A DNA stretch of 64,000 nucleotides from Planctomyces sp. SH-PL62 (GTDB lineage: Bacteria > Planctomycetota > Planctomycetia > Isosphaerales > Isosphaeraceae). Position numbers and translations under genes: made by a program. Location of the stretch: assembly GCF_001610895.1 (NCBI RefSeq), contig NZ_CP011273.1, forward strand, positions 2,542,001-2,606,000. Reading direction: 5' to 3'. The notes beneath the pieces were generated by a model that saw only the letters and a list, made by a program, of their open reading frames with translations, did no database searches and was not told the DNA's origin. Shown piece by piece: positions 37,259-45,694 of this stretch (the first letter of the stretch is position 1; the number at the start of each line of letters is the position of its first letter).

Positions 37259-38564
37259 CTTTCAGGGGGAGGTATCGATTTTCATCAATACTTCGGGGGG
37301 CGGGGCGGCGTCGCGCGGCGGGCCGGGCCAGGGCTCCGGGAGGAAGCGGCCGGCGGGGTCGGCCCCCCCGATCCAGGCCCGCAGGACGGCGGCGCCCCCC
37401 AGCAGGAAGGTCGACCAGCGCCGGGGCTTGGGGGCGGCGGCCGGCCCCGGCCCCGGCTCGGGCTCGGGTCGATCGGCGGCGTCGGCCGCGCCGCCGACCT
37501 CCAGCGTCCACAGGGTCGCCAGGGCCATCGCGGCCCACAGCCGGGCCGCCCGCGCCGGGTCGGCCATCCGGCTCCGCTCCCACCGCCAGCCGTCGCTCTT
37601 GATCTTCTTGAACGAGCACTCGATCCAGGCCCGCACGGCGTACCAGGACGCGTCGGCCTGTTCCGGCGGCAGGTCGGTGAGGATCAGCCAGGGGTCGGCG
37701 CGGCCCTCGTCCCACCGCGCCAGCAGCGTGCAGTCCAGCCGCGCCTCCTTCGTCTTGAAGGCCTGGCCGCGGGCCCGGAACCGGGCCCCGTGCCGCGGGG
37801 CCAGCTCGGGCATCCGCGCCCATCGGCCCCCCTGGGGCCGGAAGCAGCCCCGGGCCTTGGCCCGCATCAGCGGGTGCCAGCCCAGCTCGACGATCGCCCG
37901 GAACAGGCCCGACGACTCGATCCCCCGGTCCGACAGGACGAACACGCGTCGGTCCGGCCCGACGTGCTCGCGGAGCAGGCCCAGGAGCCGCTTCCAGTGC
38001 GGGTTCCAGGCCCCCGGCTCGTTCCCCGGCAGGACCGCCCAGGCGACCGGCACGGCGCACGACCGGTAGAGCGCCGCGACGCACAGGACCGTCATCCGAT
38101 CGCCCAGCGCGGTGGCGTCGACGGCCAGGGCCAGGGGGCCGTCGCCCCAGCTCGAGAGGACCCAGCCCAGCAGCGGGCCGAAGCAGGCCTCGGGATCGAG
38201 CTCGCGGCGGGACCGGCCCCGCTTCGAGGCGGCCGGGCGGTAGAACTCGCGGAGCCGCTGGCGGACCGTGCCGGGCCCCACGTCCAGCAGGGCCGCCAGG
38301 TGGACGGCCACCCGGTCCAGCCCGCCGCCGCGTGCCAGGATCATCCCGAGGCTGTACCAGGCCAGGACCCGGGCCTGGCATCGCGACAGCGTGGGGAACC
38401 GAGTCGCGACGCGGTCGGACCAGCGGTACAGTAGTTCGGGGCGGGGCATGGCTCCTCCCGGTCGAACAGCGGTCAGCCCTGGTAAGCCGTCCGCTATAAA
38501 CCGGGACCGTGCCCCGTTCCATACCCCTCTCCCATAAGCCGGACGAAATACCTCCCCCTGAAAG
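37259..38564 (-). mobile_element. complete IS4-family insertion sequence, 1306 bp
   Basis: The element is bounded by perfect 17-bp terminal inverted repeats: CTTTCAGGGGGAGGTAT at 37259-37275 and its complement at 38548-38564. It is flanked by the 11-bp direct repeat CCCCTCGCGGG. It holds one transposase gene on the minus strand whose stop codon lies inside the left terminal repeat. Removing the element and one target copy restores a hairpin repeat of the family seen at 38671 and 32917. Intact ends, target copy and open reading frame suggest a recent insertion. Confidence 0.88.
37262..38449 (-). CDS. IS4-family DDE transposase
   Basis: 395 residues. The catalytic DDE triad can be placed at Asp111 (ALAVDATALG), Asp174 (VFVLSDRGIES) and Glu277. 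The last lies in YAVRAWIECSFKKIK, which matches the IS4-type Y-x2-R-x3-E-x6-K signature exactly (Tyr270, Arg273, Glu277, Lys284). The N-terminal ~75 residues look like the DNA-binding part (VGPGTVRQRLREFYRP). The C-terminal ~90 residues are Pro-rich. The protein ends in KIDTSP, coded partly by the left terminal repeat. No frameshift is visible. Confidence 0.92.
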   Translation of the reverse strand: MPRPELLYRWSDRVATRFPTLSRCQARVLAWYSLGMILARGGGLDRVAVHLAALLDVGPGTVRQRLREFYRPAASKRGRSRRELDPEACFGPLLGWVLSSWGDGPLALAVDATALGDRMTVLCVAALYRSCAVPVAWAVLPGNEPGAWNPHWKRLLGLLREHVGPDRRVFVLSDRGIESSGLFRAIVELGWHPLMRAKARGCFRPQGGRWARMPELAPRHGARFRARGQAFKTKEARLDCTLLARWDEGRADPWLILTDLPPEQADASWYAVRAWIECSFKKIKSDGWRWERSRMADPARAARLWAAMALATLWTLEVGGAADAADRPEPEPGPGPAAAPKPRRWSTFLLGGAAVLRAWIGGADPAGRFLPEPWPGPPRDAAPPPEVLMKIDTSP

Positions 38565-38575
38565 CCCCTCGCGGG
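38565..38575. repeat. target site duplication, right copy
   Basis: CCCCTCGCGGG directly follows the right terminal repeat and matches 37248-37258 at all 11 positions. Confidence 0.75.
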
Positions 38576-38625
38576 GGAAGACAGACCCCGAAGGGGTCAG
38601 ATGAGGGGGAAGACCGGCACACGAG
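38576..38625 (-). repeat. right part of hairpin repeat copy C, split by the IS
   Basis: Read on the minus strand from 38625: CTCGTG, then GTCTTCCCCCTCAT, a GACCCC-TTCG-GGGGTC hairpin and the start of the second hairpin stem. This is the same order as in copies A and B, and it continues at 37258 if the insertion sequence is removed. Confidence 0.7.
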
Positions 38626-38670
38626 GCGTCGGGATTCGCGATCCAGCCGACCGTAACACCGACGGATTCT

Positions 38671-38730
38671 CGTGCTCGTCTTCCCCCTCATGCGGCCCTG
38701 CGGGCCACCTTCCCCCGCGAGGGGGGAAGG
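38671..38730 (+). repeat. two-hairpin dispersed repeat, copy B
   Basis: CGTGCTCGTCTTCCCCCTCA is followed by the hairpins GGCCC-TGC-GGGCC (38694-38706) and CCTTCCCCC-GCGA-GGGGGGAAGG (38708-38730). It is inverted relative to copy C about 45 bases away and lies 70 bases from the stop of the large minus-strand fusion gene. Confidence 0.75.
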
Positions 38731-38800
38731 ACGTTCAACGCCGACGGCCTGTGCGACTTCGACGGATCACCCGGTTAGGACCGATCGACCGACATCTTCA

Positions 38801-41800
38801 TCAGTCGATGATCGGCTGGCTGACGCGGAGGTAGGAGAAGAGGTCGCGGACCTGATCGTCGGTCAGGTCGTCCAGGAGTCCGGGGGGCATGATCGAGGTT
38901 TTGGAGGGTTCGAAGGCCTCGACGTCCTCGCGGGCGATCGTGCGTTCCTCGCCGTCGGGGCAGCGGAGGACGACGACGTGGGGGTCCTCGTCGGCGCGGA
39001 CGCCGGTCAGGACGCGGCCGTCGGTCGTGGCGAGGGTGTAGGCGACGTACCCCTCGCGGACCTCGGCCGACGGGTCGACGACGGCCAGGAGCAGGGAGTC
39101 CAGGTCGTCGCGGCGGAAGGTGGTCAGCTCGGGGCCGACGTTCCCCCCCTTGCCGAACAGGGTGTGGCAGCGCTCGCAACGTTCCTGGAAGATGGCCCGC
39201 CCCGCCTTGGGGGTGCCGCCGCCGGAGCGGGCGACTCCGGCGAACTTCGCCATCCGCTCCTTCAGGTCCGCCGGGGCGTCGGACGGGGCCGGGCCGAAGG
39301 CGCGGACGGCCAGCTCGTCGACCTTCGGGTCCTTCAGGGCGCGGAACCGATCGACGACCTCGCGGGGGACGGCGCGGGCGTCGACGCGGCCGTCGACCGC
39401 CGCGTCGAGGAACGTCGCGGCCCACGCTCGCCGACTCGCCAGCAGGCTCCACGCGGAGGCGAGCACGTCGTCGGGAAGGCTCGTGTACATCTTCATGACT
39501 TCATCGGCGATCTCCGGGTCGTCGTAGACCGCCAGCGCCGACAGGGCGGCCGACCGCAGCGGGTTGACGGGCGACGTGCGGGCGAGTTCGAGGATCGCCG
39601 GGCGGCAGGCGTCGATGCGGACCTCGCCGAGCACGCGGAGGTACTGCAACGGCTTCTCGCGGTCGCCCCCCGGATCGCCCAGCGCGCGGAGGGCCTCGGC
39701 GACCGCCTCGGGCTTGGCGCGGCGAAGGCCCAGGACGATCGAGGAGCCGCCGTGCTGTTCGAGCGCGTCCGCCAGCCGGGGGGGCAGGCCGGCCGTCGAC
39801 CGGCCGAGGTACGCCGCCTCCAGCCCGGTCATGAGCCGGGCGACGTGCTCGGGGCCGGGGGCGGCCTCCAGCAACCGGACGCAGGCGTCCAGGTCCTTCC
39901 GGCCGCCGGCGGCGGCGAACCGACGCATCAACCGTTCCTGGATCGTCGAGACGGCGATCGGGGCCTCCCACGCCTCGCGGTCGCGGAACATCGCCAGCAC
40001 CGCTTCCGGGTCGGTCCCCACCTTCGCCTCGACGGCCCACCAGATCAGCAGCGGGACGTGCGGGTCGGTCGCGTCCTCCCCGCGAGTCATCAACCGATCC
40101 ACGATCGCCAGGGCGTCGGGCGTGGGGAGTCGGCGGGCGGAGGAGGCGAGCTGGCTGCGGACCTCCACGCGGGGCTCGGTTTCGGCCGTCGCGACCAGGC
40201 CCGAGGCGATCTCGCGCGAGACCTCGCCGTCGTCGCAGGCCAGCCGGATCGCCCACGACCGGACGTACGGGTCGTCGTGACGGATCGCCGCCAGCGTGCT
40301 CGGCTCGTCGAGGCCGCCGACGAGGTTCAACGCCCAGAGCGATTCGAGCGCCGACTGGCCGGTGGTCGACTCGATGCGACGCCGGAGCAGGGGCGCGAGG
40401 CCGGCGTCTTTCCGGTCGCCGATCAGTCGGAGCGCCGTCTGGCGGACCCATCGGTTCGGGTCGTCCAGGCGGTCGACCAGTTCTGGCGAGGAGAGCCGCC
40501 CCAGGTCCAGGAGCGGCCCCGTCGGCTTGGCGTCGCGCGGGCGGATGCGGTAGATGCGACCGGTGTCGACGCTCACCAGGCCCGCATTATTCCGGAGGTG
40601 GCTGACGTATTCGTCGTACCAGTCGGCGACGTGGAGGAAGCCGTCCGGGCCGAGCGTCACGTCGACCGGCCGAAACTGCGGCTCGGTCGTGCTCATGGCG
40701 AGGCCGACGTCTCGGGTGCGGAACGTCGAGCCTTCGGGCGAGAGTTCGCTGATGACGACGTGATTGAGGAGCGGCGCCACGCCGAAGAGCGCGCCCTGGT
40801 ATTTCTCGGGGAAGCGGCCCCCTTCATAGATCGCGAAATCGTGGGTGAAGCGAGGCGTCCGGCCGTGGGTCATGGCCGGGAAGTAGCCGAAGGTGTAGGG
40901 GTTGGAGAGGGGCCCGTGCTTGTCGAAGCCCTTCTGGAAGTAGCCCCCCTGGACGTAGGCGAAGCCCCGCGTGTCGCCGCCGTTGTGGCCGGAGTAGATC
41001 CGCCCCTTGGCGTCGACCTCGACGCCGAACGCGTTGCCGCCCCCCTCGGCGAAGATCTCGTACCGCCGCTGCTCGGGGTGGTATCGCCAGATGAGCTGGC
41101 CCAGCGAGCGCACCGGCTCGCGGCCGTCGTCCAGGCCCGGGCGCGAGACCCGGCCCGAGACCGTGCTCCCCTGCGCCGCATAGAGCCAGCCGTCCGGGCC
41201 CCAGGTCAGGCTGTTGGCGATCGAGTGGGTGTCTTCCAGGCCGAAGCCTTGCAGGTGGACCTCGGGGTCGCCGTCGGGGACGTCGTCGCCGTCCCGGTCG
41301 GGATAAAAGAGGAGGTAGGGGGGGTTGAGGACCCAGACGCCCCCCCGGCCGCGCGCGACCGAGGTCGCCAGGTTCAGCCCCTCGACGAACGTCTTGTGGC
41401 GGTCGTACGCGCCGTCGCCGTCGACGTCCTCGTGGATCGTGATCCGATCCAGGCCGCGGACGTGGTTGGGCGGGGGGACGGGGACCTTGTCGTAGGCCAC
41501 CCGCCAGACGCCGTCGCGGCTGAGCATCTTCAGGCCGGCGGGGTGGGGGTACTGGGCGTACTGCACCACCCAGAGCCTTCCCCGCTCGTCGAAGCTCAGG
41601 TGGAGCGGCTGGCGGACGATCGGCTCCGCCGCCGCCAGGTCGACGGCCAGGTCGTCGGGGACCTGGAACGACGTGGGAGCGGGGGCCTTGGCCCCGGGGG
41701 CGGGGCGGTCGAGCGCCCAGAAGACCGCGTTGAGGAGGAGGCGGCGGAAGGCGGGGGTCTCGAAGTCGCCGGGGTCGCCGAGCGACGTGTAGAAGACGCG

Positions 41801-43234
41801 CGAGCGGCCCTTCAGGTTGATCCAGGCGACCGGCTCGGCGGGGTGGCCGTCGATCGCGCCGGTGAGCAGGGGGATCGTCGTCGGGGCGAGCGGGCTCGCC
41901 TTGTAGAGCGAGCCGGGGCTGCGGAAGCCGGGCTCCACGCTGTCGAGGATCGCGTGCCCCTTCGCCTCCGGGGCCAGGGCGATGGTCGGCTCGACGCCGT
42001 TCTGGTGGTGGCCCGTGTAGTGGCCGCCGAGGACGTCGGGATCGAACGTCGTCCATTCGGCGTGCCCGGCCGGGGCCTGGCCCTTCGCGTCGAAGGCGTG
42101 GCTCGCCGTGCGGATGCCGACGACCGGCTTGCCGGATTCGACGTACCGCCGAATGATCTTCATCTGCTCATCCGTGGGCGCGCGGCGGCGGGCGCTGACG
42201 AACAGCAGGTCGGCGTCGTCGAGCGCCTCGACGCCCGGGAAGTCGTTCGGCGCCTTCGGGTCGGCGACGACGAACGTGCAGCGCACGCCGTTCGGCTCCA
42301 GCTCGGCCTGGGCGAAGGCGGGGAGGGTCTCGGCGGTCCTGTACTCGTCGTCGCCGATCACGAACACGGCGCGGGGGCGGTCGTCGGGCCGGAACGCGAA
42401 GGCCGGTCGGCCGGTCAGGTCGGTCGAGACGATCGTCGGGCAGACGAACTTCTCGATGTGCTCGACGATCCGGTTCGTCCCCTCGAAGTGGGAGACGTAG
42501 GGGGGCCGTCGCGAGTTGTACATGGTGTCGGTCAGGTCACGGACCAGGACCACGTCCTTGCCGTTCTTCGCCAGGTTGCGGAGCCCGAACGGACGCCCGA
42601 GCACGCACATGTTCGTGTGAACGCCCGTCAGCATGACGTGCTCGATCCCCCGGCTCGCGAGCAGGTTCCAGACCTCCTCGCCGGAGTCGCTGATCGCGTC
42701 CTCGTCGCGGATCTCGATCCTCGGGTCCTGGGACGTCCAGGCGTTCCGCTCGGTGCAGCGGGGCCCGCAGTCGCAGCCGCCGTCCGACTGGTCGATGGGA
42801 TACGTCCCGCGCTCCTCGGCGGGGATCTTGTAGCACCAGGAGCCGATGTCCTTCGGCAGATCCGCCGCCTTCGGGGCCGACTTCGCCCGCAGCCGCGCCG
42901 GGTGGTCCTTGTAGAAGTCCATGCAGCCGCTGGGCGAGTGGACGATCAGGACGCCCTTCGCGCGGGCGTCGGCGACGACCTGATTCAGCACCGGCGCCAG
43001 CTCGCCGCAGCGTCGGGTCGCCCCCTTGCACCAATGGTCGTCCCACATGTCGCAGACGATCAGGGCCGTCTTCGAGGGCTCCCAGCGGGCCGTCGTCTCG
43101 ACCGTCTCGTAGGCGGCGGGCTCGACGACGGAAGGAACGCGCACTCGCTTGTGCAAGTTCAACGGCGCGTCGTCGGCGACCACCGCGCCGAGGGTCGTCG
43201 CGAGGGTCGCCAGGGCGAGGAGGAAGGGCCGCAT
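38801..43234 (-). CDS. secreted isochorismatase-ThuA-PVC propeller-HEAT-cytochrome c fusion
   Basis: 1477 residues. Signal peptide 1-20. An isochorismatase-like cysteine hydrolase spans about 50-270: Asp62 in IVCDMW and Cys210 in TGVHTNMCVLGR are the expected nucleophile and its acid partner. A ThuA-like domain covers about 285-510 (VFVIGDDEYRTAETLPAFA, GGHYTGHHQNG). A PVC-type beta-propeller of glucose-dehydrogenase type spans about 515-900 (ERGRLWVVQYAQYPHPAGLK, HVADWYDEYVSHLRN). HEAT-like repeats extend to about 1330. A cytochrome c module has heme site CERCH (1353-1357) and IMPPG as the distal Met region. It is an exported redox protein, probably in sugar breakdown. The front-end isochorismatase fusion is unusual. 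Confidence 0.92.
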   Translation of the reverse strand: MRPFLLALATLATTLGAVVADDAPLNLHKRVRVPSVVEPAAYETVETTARWEPSKTALIVCDMWDDHWCKGATRRCGELAPVLNQVVADARAKGVLIVHSPSGCMDFYKDHPARLRAKSAPKAADLPKDIGSWCYKIPAEERGTYPIDQSDGGCDCGPRCTERNAWTSQDPRIEIRDEDAISDSGEEVWNLLASRGIEHVMLTGVHTNMCVLGRPFGLRNLAKNGKDVVLVRDLTDTMYNSRRPPYVSHFEGTNRIVEHIEKFVCPTIVSTDLTGRPAFAFRPDDRPRAVFVIGDDEYRTAETLPAFAQAELEPNGVRCTFVVADPKAPNDFPGVEALDDADLLFVSARRRAPTDEQMKIIRRYVESGKPVVGIRTASHAFDAKGQAPAGHAEWTTFDPDVLGGHYTGHHQNGVEPTIALAPEAKGHAILDSVEPGFRSPGSLYKASPLAPTTIPLLTGAIDGHPAEPVAWINLKGRSRVFYTSLGDPGDFETPAFRRLLLNAVFWALDRPAPGAKAPAPTSFQVPDDLAVDLAAAEPIVRQPLHLSFDERGRLWVVQYAQYPHPAGLKMLSRDGVWRVAYDKVPVPPPNHVRGLDRITIHEDVDGDGAYDRHKTFVEGLNLATSVARGRGGVWVLNPPYLLFYPDRDGDDVPDGDPEVHLQGFGLEDTHSIANSLTWGPDGWLYAAQGSTVSGRVSRPGLDDGREPVRSLGQLIWRYHPEQRRYEIFAEGGGNAFGVEVDAKGRIYSGHNGGDTRGFAYVQGGYFQKGFDKHGPLSNPYTFGYFPAMTHGRTPRFTHDFAIYEGGRFPEKYQGALFGVAPLLNHVVISELSPEGSTFRTRDVGLAMSTTEPQFRPVDVTLGPDGFLHVADWYDEYVSHLRNNAGLVSVDTGRIYRIRPRDAKPTGPLLDLGRLSSPELVDRLDDPNRWVRQTALRLIGDRKDAGLAPLLRRRIESTTGQSALESLWALNLVGGLDEPSTLAAIRHDDPYVRSWAIRLACDDGEVSREIASGLVATAETEPRVEVRSQLASSARRLPTPDALAIVDRLMTRGEDATDPHVPLLIWWAVEAKVGTDPEAVLAMFRDREAWEAPIAVSTIQERLMRRFAAAGGRKDLDACVRLLEAAPGPEHVARLMTGLEAAYLGRSTAGLPPRLADALEQHGGSSIVLGLRRAKPEAVAEALRALGDPGGDREKPLQYLRVLGEVRIDACRPAILELARTSPVNPLRSAALSALAVYDDPEIADEVMKMYTSLPDDVLASAWSLLASRRAWAATFLDAAVDGRVDARAVPREVVDRFRALKDPKVDELAVRAFGPAPSDAPADLKERMAKFAGVARSGGGTPKAGRAIFQERCERCHTLFGKGGNVGPELTTFRRDDLDSLLLAVVDPSAEVREGYVAYTLATTDGRVLTGVRADEDPHVVVLRCPDGEERTIAREDVEAFEPSKTSIMPPGLLDDLTDDQVRDLFSYLRVSQPIID

Positions 43235-43300
43235 CGGGGATGTCTCCAGGGGTGTGCGGTCTCGTCGGGACGGCCCGCGCAGGGCTCAGGATGCGGATTG

Positions 43301-43393
43301 AGAGACTGTTCCGGAAGCTTCTCACGACGGCCTCCCCCCCTGGCGGGGGAAGGCGTCGAAACACCGGTCCCGCGACCTTCCGAAACAGCCTCT
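43301..43393. repeat. nested inverted repeat enclosing a GC hairpin (copy D)
   Basis: The outer arms, 43301-43317 and 43377-43393, are complementary at 15 of 17 positions. They enclose a strong hairpin at 43325-43358 whose CCTCCCCCCCTGGCGGGGGAAGG core resembles the second hairpin of the dispersed repeat. The whole 93 bases could fold into a branched structure. It lies upstream of the large fusion gene (start 43234) and downstream of the gene that ends at 43530. Confidence 0.6.
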
Positions 43394-43529
43394 GGAAGAG
43401 GAGAGTCTCCGGAGATTCTCGGCCCCAACCACGGTCGCGTCAATGCTCCGAAAGGCTTCGGCCTTCGTTCCCGACTGGGGAGGAGACGGACCGGCCGAGC
43501 CTGTCCACGACCTTGCGGCCTGCCCCCGA

Positions 43530-44285
43530 TCACATGGGCCAGGACTCGACCTCGGACTCCGGCAGCCTCGCCTTGATGGCCTTGACGATCCGGTCCTGCT
43601 CCACCATCGGCGTATATTGCAGCGCCAGTTTCATGAGCGTCTCGCCGTCACGCCCCTTGAGGATCGGCCGCAGCAGCACCGGCTTGCCGAAGGTGTCGTA
43701 GATCGTCTGGACCTCGCAGCTGAACACGTCGATCCAGGGGACGAACCGCCGCACCATGGCCCGGTGGGACGGGTAGCCGGTCACGCCGTCCAAGTCGACC
43801 CTGGCCTGCGGCTTTCCGAGGTCCAGGAGGTTCACGACGAAGATGACCAGGAAAAAGCAGCCCATGCCGATCACGAGCCACCACATCCAGGCGTTCCTCT
43901 CGAAGACCCACGAAGAGGCGAGGAAGAACAGGCCCATGATCGGTGCGCCGATCAGAATGAAGGCGACCAGCCCGCGGGGGACGTGGGCCTCGGCCACATC
44001 CTCCGGCGGGCCGTCGTCGTACGCCCCGAAGGGAGGGCGGCCGTGGATCTCGACGGCCATCCCGCTGCGAGACAGGCCGAATCGGCGGAGGATCGTGTCG
44101 GCCGCGACCCGTGAAAGGGCCAGATACAGCACCGACAGGCCCCCCAGCACGCCGGGCTCAAAGCTGATTCTCCAGATCCACGCGATGTACATGGTGCCGA
44201 AGCACACGGCGAAACAGAGGACGAGACTGATCAACAGGCTCAAACACCCGAAGGTCGTTTTCGAGACGGTCCTGGGCTCGTCCAT
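43530..44285 (-). CDS. hypothetical multi-span membrane protein
   Basis: 251 residues from ATG 44285 (an upstream start at 44363 adds an Arg-rich stretch without merit). Four hydrophobic segments: about 12-35, 40-58, 103-125 and 134-158. The C-terminal ~85 residues form a soluble domain with VDLDGVTGYPSHRAMVRRF and KPVLLRPILKGRDGETLMKL, resembling the PH-like/DUF tails of small membrane proteins. No named family is recognised. It follows the PEP-CTERM gene by 93 bases. Confidence 0.7.
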   Translation of the reverse strand: MDEPRTVSKTTFGCLSLLISLVLCFAVCFGTMYIAWIWRISFEPGVLGGLSVLYLALSRVAADTILRRFGLSRSGMAVEIHGRPPFGAYDDGPPEDVAEAHVPRGLVAFILIGAPIMGLFFLASSWVFERNAWMWWLVIGMGCFFLVIFVVNLLDLGKPQARVDLDGVTGYPSHRAMVRRFVPWIDVFSCEVQTIYDTFGKPVLLRPILKGRDGETLMKLALQYTPMVEQDRIVKAIKARLPESEVESWPM

Positions 44286-44378
44286 CGTCTCGCTCCCCAG
44301 CCGCCGCGTCCCGCGAGATCGACGACGCGCCGAACAGCCTTTGATCCAAGGAGGACAGGTCACTGCGAGGGCGGAGAA

Positions 44379-45584
44379 TCAGGCCCTTCGTCGTCGCTGA
44401 GCGACGCCGAGTCCGAGGGCCAGGCCGCCGAAGACGAGGAGGGAAGAGGGTTCGGGGACGGGCGTCTCAGGCATTTCCGGGAAGACCGGGTCTGGGGACG
44501 TGGCGAGGCCGTCGGGAGTCAGCAGCACCACGCCTTCGCGGTCGTCGTGGACGCCCAGGGCGAGGATCTGGCCGCGGTCGTTGATCGCCAGCCCCCACCG
44601 GATCGACCAGCCGCTGGCGGGGTCGATCAGGTCGTTCAGGTTGGTCATCGTCCCGTCCCGATACAGGAACCCCCGATACAGCCAGTTGGCGTTCTCCGCG
44701 TAGGACAGCCCCACGGCGTGCCCCAGGTTGTTGATCCCGTAGGCGTAGCTGAAGGCGTCGCCCGGCAGCGTCCCGAGATCGGTCGTCGCTCCGCCGGGCG
44801 CGATCAGGGCCGCGTGCGACGGCCGACCCTGGGCGTCGAAGCCGAGGTTCCCGGCGACGACCCCCTGGTCGTTGATCGCCGTCCCGGTGGAGGAGCCCAG
44901 GTCGGTCCAGGTCCCGCCGCTCCCGCTCAGGACGAAATAGCGGTTGAACTCGCCGGGCGACATCGCGGCGCGGACGAGCACGTCGCCCACGTCGTTGATC
45001 CCCTGGACCTGCGCCCCGACGGCCCCCGGCGGGAGCCCCAGGTCGCTCACCCGGCCGTCCTGGGAGGAGACGGGGACGAAATTCCCCCAGCCGCCGATCG
45101 GCTCCACTTCCTTCGTGCCGATCATCACGCCAGAGTTCGACAGGAACCCGGCCGGCCCGGCGACGTCGGTGAACCGACCGGTGGCGGAGTCGAAGCTCAC
45201 CGCGCCGTCGCGGGAGCCGGCGACCGCGCGGCCGGCGTCGTCCAGGCCGCTGAAGGCGTGGCCGAGGTAACGCCCGTCGTAGCCGCCCGGGTCGCCCCCG
45301 CTCGGGGAGACGACGGCCGGCAGCGTCACCTTCCCCCCGGCCGTCGGGTCGTAGAAATACGGGTGGGACTCGTACGCGGCCGACGGGCTCGACGGCCTGT
45401 CCTCGGCCCAGGCCCCCGCCACCTGCCCGCGCTCGTTGAGCGACAGCCCCACGGTGGAAGCGATACGGCCGTCGGGCCCGCCGAGATCGGTGATCTTGTA
45501 AGGGGAAGCCTCCGCCGGCGCGATCGACGTCCAGAGGCCGCTCAGCAGCAGCAGAAACGCCCGACCCGTTGCGAATCGACGCAC
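44379..45584 (-). CDS. PEP-CTERM protein with HAF repeats
   Basis: 401 residues from GTG 45584, which has AGGGAGG eight bases upstream and starts the signal peptide; the upstream ATG at 45623 lacks a good site. The body has repeated DxG/INxxGxxxG blocks (GLSLNERGQVAGAW, GINDVGDVLVRA, AINDQGVVAGNLG, GINNLGHAVGLSY, AINDRGQILALG), as in HAF-type extracellular repeat proteins. The C-terminus is a PEP-CTERM sorting signal: VPEPSS, a hydrophobic segment and a basic RRRR tail. It should be exported and processed by an exosortase, encoded elsewhere. Confidence 0.9.
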   Translation of the reverse strand: MRRFATGRAFLLLLSGLWTSIAPAEASPYKITDLGGPDGRIASTVGLSLNERGQVAGAWAEDRPSSPSAAYESHPYFYDPTAGGKVTLPAVVSPSGGDPGGYDGRYLGHAFSGLDDAGRAVAGSRDGAVSFDSATGRFTDVAGPAGFLSNSGVMIGTKEVEPIGGWGNFVPVSSQDGRVSDLGLPPGAVGAQVQGINDVGDVLVRAAMSPGEFNRYFVLSGSGGTWTDLGSSTGTAINDQGVVAGNLGFDAQGRPSHAALIAPGGATTDLGTLPGDAFSYAYGINNLGHAVGLSYAENANWLYRGFLYRDGTMTNLNDLIDPASGWSIRWGLAINDRGQILALGVHDDREGVVLLTPDGLATSPDPVFPEMPETPVPEPSSLLVFGGLALGLGVAQRRRRA

Positions 45585-45694
45585 GACGACGCCCTCCCTG
45601 GCGCGGATTTGGAGCAGAATCATGAAAGCGACTTCATGCCGCGCGGATCTTTGCCGGCGCGGCCGCCCCCGTCAAGGCCGATCGGCCGCGGCGC

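Noticed and set aside
38672-43576. Plus-strand open frame of over 1600 codons opposite the large fusion gene
   Set aside because: It mirrors the codon pattern of the real gene in GC-rich DNA; no domain, signal peptide or sensible composition. The same holds for 45758-49978 (+) and 59622-63263 (-).
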